DNA from: Tetraselmis striata
Taxonomy: Eukaryota; Chlorophyta; Chlorodendrophyceae; Chlorodendrales; Chlorodendraceae
Length of the DNA stretch: 64,000 bases
Direction: 5' to 3'
NCBI GenBank assembly: GCA_006384855.1
Contig: VCJN01002488.1
Coordinates: 62,001 to 126,000, forward strand
The notes under the pieces are model-generated. The model made no database searches. It was not told the origin of the DNA and saw nothing but the letters and a program-made list of their open reading frames with translations. A program made the translations under genes and the position numbers. Shown piece by piece: positions 57,435-64,000 of this stretch; position 1 is the first letter of the stretch; the number at the start of each line of letters is the position of its first letter.

Positions 57435-57462
57435 TGGCAAAACCAGACTCAACTTTGAAATG
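57435..57462 (+). repeat. Inner repeat B2
   Basis: 28 bp identical to B1. Its last bases ATG form the right joint of the inner element. Confidence 0.9.
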
Positions 57463-57520
57463 TGTCCATACACTGCCCGCACCTACACCCGCTGTCCAGT
57501 AGTCGCTACTGGTACGATTG
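57463..57520 (+). repeat. Outer repeat Y1
   Basis: 58 bp starting TGTCCATACACTGCCC, identical to 57965-58022. Confidence 0.95.
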
Positions 57521-57964
57521 TCGAAAAGCCGCTAGATCGGACGTACGAGGCGGATATACTCAAGACCGTCCTAGGGCGTGCCACCGTAAATTTCAAATAA
57601 TTTCGATTTTTTACTACTATATACTGATTAATTGTATAGTAGCGGCTCCGCGGCTTTGGAAAAAGGAGGCTGGGCCGTTAATACGGTTACGGTTCATGGA
57701 TTCGCATATAAAAGTAAAGGAAAGTAAAGTTCGCCCCGGGACATCGGCCGAAGCCGCCCCGGCACTTCACCTCGTATTCTTATTCTGATTCTTGGATTCG
57801 CATGTACTTATATATTGGAAGTTCGTATAAAGATGTCGTATATATTTCGTATTCCGCATTTCGTACTCCGATAGCTAGTGTGCGGCCGAGAGAAGTTGCC
57901 GGTTGCCAGTGAAAAAATGCGTGGTCTCTCTGTACCCGTACCATAGTACCTGTAACGCGATATG
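57521..57964 (+). repeat. Outer repeat X2
   Basis: 444 bp copy of X1, contiguous with Y1 on the left and Y2 on the right. Confidence 0.95.
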
Positions 57965-58022
57965 TGTCCATACACTGCCCGCACCTACACCCGCTGTCCA
58001 GTAGTCGCTACTGGTACGATTG
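57965..58022 (+). repeat. Outer repeat Y2
   Basis: 58 bp copy of Y1. Just beyond it, ATTGTCACTTTTTTA recurs at about 58064, perhaps part of the original target. Confidence 0.95.
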
Positions 58023-61000
58023 TCACTTTTTTAAGGTACAAGTCCTCCACGTTCGTGTACGAACATTGTCACTTTTTTACGACATCATATTAAATAGTTA
58101 CATCGTAAAAGGCTTGCTGTTAACGGCGATCAGGAAACCCGAATAGGCATTAGGAAACGTCCACTACCTGTACAGCAGTTGCGAGGTGGAAGCAGCACCA
58201 GAAGAGGGTGCGGAATGAGCACGGGCAAACGCATCAGACTAGGCCGTTTACACCATGTTAGAATACGAGTAGCAGTAATCTAACCGTTACTCGTATTCGT
58301 ATATAATAGCGACTACATGACTTCTAGCATCGCACGAGAATTACTGCGGGAGAATTTATTACCGGTACTTGGCTTGGTGAGACCAAACATGATGAAAATG
58401 AGGCAGCGTAGCCAGGACGCAGGCAGGCAGGCGGGTGAGCAGGCATAAGGATTACATGCATCCACGAGTTCGATCTAGTACATGCATCGCTGCAGTACCT
58501 GAGTGATAATTATCGACGGAATTCCACGCGGGTCGACCCAGTGTATTTGCGACAGTCTCAACCGCTTGGAGACGATGGGGAACTATACAAAGGAGGTACG
58601 CAGTGGTGGTGCAAAGACGAGGGGCTTCAGTGTTTTGACAATACAAATATATATACAGGTTCATCACAAAACGCTTACCACATGTACAATGTGTACTCAT
58701 CGCAGTCTCGAGTACACATTGTACTAGAAGTCGTATACATAGTACATGTACTAACTCGTGGTACATCGTACTCGTATAATTGTCACATATTTCAGTATTG
58801 GCCGCTCCAGATTCCACTACTTTATCGAACACATGTCGCACCGGCCACTCAACATAAGGGGACGAGGGAACATATGCCATCCCGTAAGTACGAGTACTTG
58901 TAAGCGTATAATTCAATCCAGTACGGGTACGAGTGTAATGCGACGTCGGGTGGACGGTCTCCATGAAACCGTGCATTTCTACTAAATATTGTGGTTTCCA
59001 ACACAGCTTCAAACCTCTAATTAAACTTTATCGATATTTCCAGGGCACCTAAGACTACGAATTCGGCCATTGCGCATCGAATGATCTGGTGGCGACGTCG
59101 AATTTGGTCCGTTTGGGCAACTATTAAGCACTTCACCTCCTCAAAATGTGTCCAAAGGGACCAAGGTCGACGTCGCCACAAGATCACTCGATGCGCAATG
59201 GCGGAGTTTCGATTAGTCTTAAGTGCCTTTAAAATCTCGGAAATGTTTATTTAGAGGTTTATTTGGAACCTTGGAAACACCTCTAATATGACACTCTTTG
59301 GTATACCTGCCTCGTAGTTGTGGTCCGTGCTAACCTAGGGAAACCCTACATTTGAAAAGGCGTTACATCGTAAATTCAATCTAGGACATCGTATATTCGA
59401 CCCCAAAGACCCTAGATTAGCCCAAGTACAGGACAAAACGAGTAAAAGTCTACGACGTTCTAGATTGGCATCGAGGGCCGTTTTAGCCCATCCGGTGCGT
59501 ATTTTAGGCCTCCCGGGCAACCCCGCGAGCCATACATCGCAACTGCCGCCACCACCCATCGCGACTCCACCGCTCCGCCATCGTCTGCGCTAGGGTCCCG
59601 CCGCCTATCATGTGCCGCCGCGCCCGCCGCCGCCATACGCACATATATATAGGCGCTGATTTCGGGGCATCGGTCATGAATATCTCTCCGTCATGCCAGG
59701 CTCGCATCGTTGCGTAGCCAGTCGCCCGTCGCCGCCACCTCGTCGCCAACACGAGGCGATAGTAAGCATGGCGATGGACGGCGAGGCCATACAAGCTCTA
59801 CGCGAGAGGCTTTAGCGTACTAGGCAAGGACCGAACATGTTTGTTGCAAATGATTTTTTACAGTGTACCGAGGCGTGTACACGTCCTTTACACATAATGG
59901 CTAGCGGCTTGGCAGCCGGTTGCGCGTAGGCACTAAGCTTCGGGAATGCAATCTAGTCTTGGGTCATCAAGCATCGCTGCAACATTGCTACGGCATTGCC
60001 GTGGGATTGCGATATTGCTGCAACATTATTGTGGCATTGTTTATGCGGCATTGCGACATATCGGGTGGGGCTAATATGGTGCAGCCTCGTATATATAAGT
60101 ACGAGCTAGCGATTGATTTTAGGTGGGCAGGCATACGTTATCATTAGACATCTAGCATAATCCGTCGTTGGAATTCTATAACGCGATTTGGGATACGGCT
60201 ACCGTAAGCGTTTGCTTTGGTAGTATAGCTGTGGCGAATCCGATCAATTAATTATAAATAAACTAAGGTGGAAGTGATGCACAATATGTGCGAGAATATC
60301 GGGAATATGCGTTAGACTTTGTCAAACAATTGAGTGTTATGTTTTGTTAAGACCATCACAACTTGATTTGTCGTTTTAGGTGCCCGCCACCTTTTTCTGA
60401 GCTCCCTTCTATTCTCTTGCTGCATCCACATGTACTACAAAGTACTGTCAAAAGCGCTACAAAAGATGCAATTGGATGGTTGTATAATTGATGGTGATGT
60501 CATGCAAGCACACATTGGCCGGCAAGCTATTGCTTCAGGAATAGCGTGCACAAGAGATGACAATTACGAAGAAAATCCACATTATTACAGTGTTAAAGTA
60601 TTAACTCCTTGCCCTCCCGGCCAAAGCCTACCTATCGTTTATGCCGACATCGCCGTTTCAAGGGTGCTGAGATAAGCGAACACGATGGGCGACTTGCCCT
60701 TCGTCTTCCAATTGCCGTTGCCGCGGAGCAGCTTGTGATGTAGTCTATTCGCAGCTTTGCCAGGATCCGGCTCGTCTGCGTGCTTGCCCATTTCAAACTT
60801 GCCTCCGAAGAACCGTTCTAGACAGTCGTCGGGGGGGGGGGGGGGGTTCCCCATCTGCGCCCATACCCCGCCGTTCTGTTTGTTATTCCCAGGTGAGCTG
60901 CACGGGAACATCGCGAGGTGCGCATGCTGCACATCAGCACATACAACACAGTTTTGGGGGGTACCTAGGGCCCCCACACACGGCATGCTTGTCGGGAACA

Positions 61001-62640
61001 ATGCAGCTCCAGAAAGTGCTCCGAAACCAGTGCTGAAACCGTCGCCGCAACGCCCGGATGCTGCCCAATATGGTGGTTGTTCCAGCTCAAATCATGGTGG
61101 CATAATGGACTATATACAGCCAACACATTGTATGATTTGCAGCTGGAAATGTGGCGATTGCTATCCGAGTACATATTTGTTGCCGCTCCGTAGAGTACAC
61201 CGCAGTGTTAAGTGCACAATATGGCACTGCGCCAACCCAAAAGTGCGCAAAAGTGTACTCGCGCTGGGGGTCGCTAGAGAGCGACTATACATATGACTAC
61301 ATATCAGCACATACAAACAGTTTGGGGGGGGGGGGGACGCAGCTCCAAATATTGCTCCGAAACCAATGCTGAAACCATCGCCGCGGAGCACCGCACGGCC
61401 GCTGCGTCGCCGGGACATCACCCAGTGGGTATGCTGTCGGCACATGCAAACGGATGGCGGGGCAACAGCTCGGCGGCAGCAAGCGGCGATGCGTGTTGCA
61501 CGCTGTTGCTGCGAATTCAAGAATTCATTACACGGAATGATGGAATCGCCACCGCGGCGCACCGCACGGCCGCTCATGCGTTTCCGGGACGACTCTCAAC
61601 ATAGTTAGTATCCCAAACCAGCACTACAACAGCCGCACCAAGCCCGTAGCACCGCCAAGTGCCCTCTGATGGGTCGCCATGGCACTTCGCAACTAACGCT
61701 TGTTCTCTCAAATTTTCTCCACCCCCTCCGCATGTTAGTGGCTGCCCGTAGGCATTTGGGGTGGGGGAGAGGCATGGTGCATCGCGTTGTTGTTGGAAGT
61801 GCATGCCACAATAACATAGTATGCCGCAGTACATAAAGTACTAGAAAGTCATTACAAACAAACCGGAGGGGGGGGCTCCCAAATGGAGGGGAGTGTGACC
61901 ATTTTTGTCGCAATAGCCTTATGTACCGTATAATTGTCACACTTTCAACATAACCTCCGAGCATGTCGCCGTCGGCCGAACTCCGTCGCTTTCCTCCACG
62001 ACGGCTTGAACTGACACGCGTTGTCGATGACGCATACTGCTGACAGCACACCACCAATCAGTTTCAAGGGCATAGCGGGGGTGGCTGCGGTGAGAGTGGG
62101 TGTTGTGATGCCCCATGGCGGCCCGTGGCTAGGGTGCAAGACGCTTTGGCTTTCCTGCACGCCCGACCCGCGTATGAAGACCCGCCGTCCTCCGAACGCC
62201 GATACCGTCTTCTTGGGTGCGAATAGCCGACTTCTGCATGTCTGCTGACCGTCGACGACTTTAAGTCGCACCTTCGAAAAGGCGAGCGCTAAGACACCGC
62301 GCCCCCCTTTCATCGAGCCTCTCATCCCGACCGCGCATGTTGCGCGGGTTGGTGGTACACGTGGCTCCCATCTGCGTGCCCTCACCTTGATGGCACGCTC
62401 CATCTTGGCGCCGACGGCACGGCGCCTCAACCTAGCTGGCCGATTCAATCGCCTACCTCGGGGCTGGCAGCACTTCCGTGCCCGGCCGGTAGCCGATTCG
62501 ACTACCTTGACCGAACGAGCTACTCCCTCTGGTCGGCTACTTCTGCCTCGACGCTCCACGGGCACGCGGCCTAGGGCGGTCGATGTCGCTCCCAAGCGAG
62601 GACGAACACCTAAGCACTAGGCGCACGGCCATGCGGACTG
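58023..62640. other. Gene-poor stretch with foldback and short repeats
   Basis: No known protein is recognised. It holds a long imperfect palindrome at 58990-59285 (separate entry), G runs at 60831-60846 and 61324-61336, and two imperfect direct repeats at about 60935-61060 and 61300-61390 that share GCTCCGAAACCA and a G-rich start. The plus-strand ORF near 62387-62620 may be the worn 5' part of the DIRS-like element that follows. Confidence 0.5.
58990..59285. repeat. Long imperfect inverted repeat (foldback)
   Basis: The left arm (about 58990-59115) and right arm (about 59150-59285) are complementary over most of their length. Landmarks are AAACCTCTAA, GGCACCTAAGACTA, CCATTGCGCATCGAATGATC and GGCGACGTCGA, mirrored with scattered changes. 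The loop is about 35 bp. No coding capacity. It is probably a foldback or MITE, though a hairpin RNA source cannot be excluded. Confidence 0.75.
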
Positions 62641-64000
62641 CGGCTCACTTGCCGACTCGTGCACTCCTGAGTCCAACTACATACGCCACCGGGTGTGACG
62701 CAACTAGCAAGCCTGGGCGGACACCGGCGCCGGCCGCAAGGCCGTCGATATGATCCGCACCGGCGCGCGCATCCCGTTCAAGAGCGCGCCACCCGCCGCC
62801 TTTCACCAATGGACCTCGATGGAGGACGCCACCCACGACCGACTACGCTTCATGGACGGCGAAATGGCTCGCTTGCTGGTTGGAGCGTGGGAGGAAGGCC
62901 ATTGTTTGCGGTGGGTCTCTCGGGTGTTCCTTGTCCCTAATCGTTGACAGATGGCGCCTCATCATCAACCTTCGACCTCTCAACCGGTACCGCGAGGAGC
63001 GGAATGTGAGTTTCGAGACCCTCGCGCGGCTGCGTTACCTTGCCCGGCCGGGTGACTGCATGCTCTCCATGGATCTACATGACGGCTTCTACGCCGTCGG
63101 CATTGCTCCTGAGAACCGAGACTATCGACTCTGTTTTACTGTCGACTACCGAGGCAAGCTCTACCGGCTGCCGCGGCTTCCCATGGGGTGGAGCCTAAGC
63201 CCCTACTACTTCTGCTCCCTCACTGCGGCGTTCAACCGCCACCCGCGGCGCCCCGACTTCGCATTAACCTCCCAAGGGGTGCGTCGCGCCAAGCTCAACA
63301 TGGGGCGCCGCCAGGCGCCGCGCAGCCACTTCCGTGGCTGCCGCATGCTCCCCTACATGGACGAGTTCATGTTCTTTGCGTTCAGCCGGGCGCATGCCGA
63401 CGATGTGCGCGACCGCCTCACCTCCCTGCTCGGAAAGCTAAGTCACAGCATGCACCCCGACACGGGTCTGTGGGAGCCGGTACAACGGCAGGAGCACCTC
63501 GGCCCGGAGTCCGACTCACATAGCGGTAGGATTCGAGAACCCCCCCCCCCCCCCCCCCCCCCCCAGGAACTCGATTCACTCGCTGCGACAGCCCTCGGCC
63601 TCATCTGCGTGCTAAGCGAGACAAGCGATGGCTGCCAGTGCGAGAGCTCGCTTCCCTGGCTGGTCGTGCCCAGTTCATGTTCCTCGCCATCAAGCCAGCG
63701 CAGTTCTAATCGCGCGAGCCGCACGATGTGCTCCGCTCCAAGGACTCGCGGAGCGGGCGCGTGAAGATGACGCACCAGCTCCGACACGACCTCGAATGGT
63801 GGGTGGCGGTCCCTAACCACAACAACGGCCGCTCCATCTACAAGCCCGTGGAGACGGCCTACATGCATATCGACAACTACGGCTACGGGCGGGCCGTCGT
63901 CCTCAACGCGACCACCGAGGCGCGCGGTTTATGGTACGACTGCGACCGCGAGCTGCACATTACATACAATGAGCTCAAGGCTGTCCGGTATGCCGTGCTC
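62640..64000 (+). pseudogene. Decayed DIRS-type reverse transcriptase / RNase H, runs off the window
   Basis: Frames shift several times, but the order is clear. Upstream, GARIPFKSAPPAAF and LVGAWEEGH, then WVSRVFLVPN (RT block 1) ended by a stop at about 62944. In the next frame come WRLIINLRPLNRYREE, CMLSMDLHDGFYAVGIAPE, LPRLPMGWSLSPYYF and LPYMDEFMFFAFSRAHA, where the catalytic Y-x-DD is Y-M-D-E. Then GLWEPVQRQEHLG and, after a 25-base C run (63540-63564), the thumb region in other frames. From about 63765, LRHDLEWWVAVPNHN and AYMHIDNYGYG begin the RNase H, still open at the window end (HITYNELKAVRYAV). The LPMGWS and HLG signatures are those of DIRS/Kangaroo-like elements rather than Ty3. 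It could once have served RT-less relatives. Confidence 0.8.
63540..63564. repeat. Poly-C tract, 25 nt
   Basis: Interrupts the RT thumb region of the DIRS-like pseudogene and coincides with a frame change. Confidence 0.95.

Larger units (their letters stand above)
54242..57462 (+). mobile_element. Inner tyrosine-recombinase element, Gag-like plus YR, no RT
   Basis: A 184-bp repeat A occurs at 54242-54425 and 57158-57341. A 28-bp repeat B occurs at 57130-57157 and 57435-57462. The order is A1, coding, B1-A2, B2. Three joints share ATG: left CGAT ATG ATCTAAAC, internal TTGAA ATG ATCTAAAC, right TTGAA ATG TGTCC. The empty site GAT ATG TGTCC survives at the X2/Y2 joint (57962-57964). This is what integration of a circle by a tyrosine recombinase across a 3-bp core would leave, with no target duplication. 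It codes for a Gag-like protein and a tyrosine recombinase only. There is no room for reverse transcriptase. Confidence 0.85.
53798..58022 (+). mobile_element. Outer split-direct-repeat element (X1 ... Y1-X2-Y2)
   Basis: The 444-bp repeat X occurs at 53798-54241 and 57521-57964, identical by eye. The 58-bp repeat Y occurs at 57463-57520 and 57965-58022. The order X1, interior, Y1, X2, Y2 is the A1-B1-A2-B2 plan of Ngaro, VIPER and PAT/Kangaroo tyrosine-recombinase elements. The same two bases TC mark the left end (CATAT TC GAAAAG), the Y1/X2 joint (GATTG TC GAAAAG) and the right end (GATTG TC ACTTTT). The whole interior is the inner element at 54242-57462. Without it the locus is a plain XYXY array with no coding capacity. 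Confidence 0.8.

Overview
The window is nuclear DNA of a eukaryote, most likely a green alga. The genes are split by GT-AG introns, the reading frames are GC-rich, and one large membrane protein carries Pro/Ser linkers of the PPSPPP kind that are typical of chlorophyte extracellular matrix proteins. Other genes encode secreted fasciclin (FAS1) and glycine-rich proteins and an NF-YA transcription factor subunit. Much of the window is transposable elements. Runs of 11-30 C or G recur throughout. The species cannot be fixed from the sequence alone.

Host genes, left to right. At 5.4-8.1 kb (+) is a six-exon secreted FAS1 protein with a Gly-rich tail. At 8.9-10.4 kb (-) is a three-exon secreted Gly-rich relative without a FAS1 domain. 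At 12.1-13.1 kb (-) is NF-YA. At 18.4-26.0 kb (+) is a nine-exon, about 1557-residue type I membrane protein: signal peptide, SGNH-hydrolase-like domain that has lost key catalytic residues, Pro/Ser linker, TSP1 modules, EGF and Cys-rich modules, one membrane span and a long cytosolic tail. At 28.3-30.1 kb (-) is a second FAS1 plus Gly-rich gene that shares two intron positions with the first. All exon chains below were built by hand from splice consensus and phase, and each chain stays in frame.

Mobile DNA, left to right. At 0-2.5 kb is a decayed Ty3/gypsy copy. At 33.1-35.7 kb is a broken coding region of unknown family. At 38.1-42.7 kb is an intron-containing KRBA2/Ginger-like DDE integrase gene between inverted arrays of CCATGTGNACATGG palindromes. 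At 42.9-52.2 kb a pair of 176-bp repeats brackets a gag-like ORF, and nested inside is a complete, very young Ty3/gypsy element (43105-50667, identical 522-bp LTRs, GTAGC target duplication). Its Gag starts with a Nudix-like domain. At 52.6-53.8 kb are tRNA-like SINE pieces. At 53.8-58.0 kb are two layers of split direct repeats, the inner one coding for a Gag-like protein and a tyrosine recombinase joined by an in-frame UGA-CGG and lacking any reverse transcriptase. From 62.7 kb to the window end is a decayed DIRS-type reverse transcriptase/RNase H.

The strongest candidates for something undescribed are the Nudix-Gag fusion, the RT-less tyrosine-recombinase element nested exactly at the A/B boundary of another split-direct-repeat element, and the palindrome-array DDE element.
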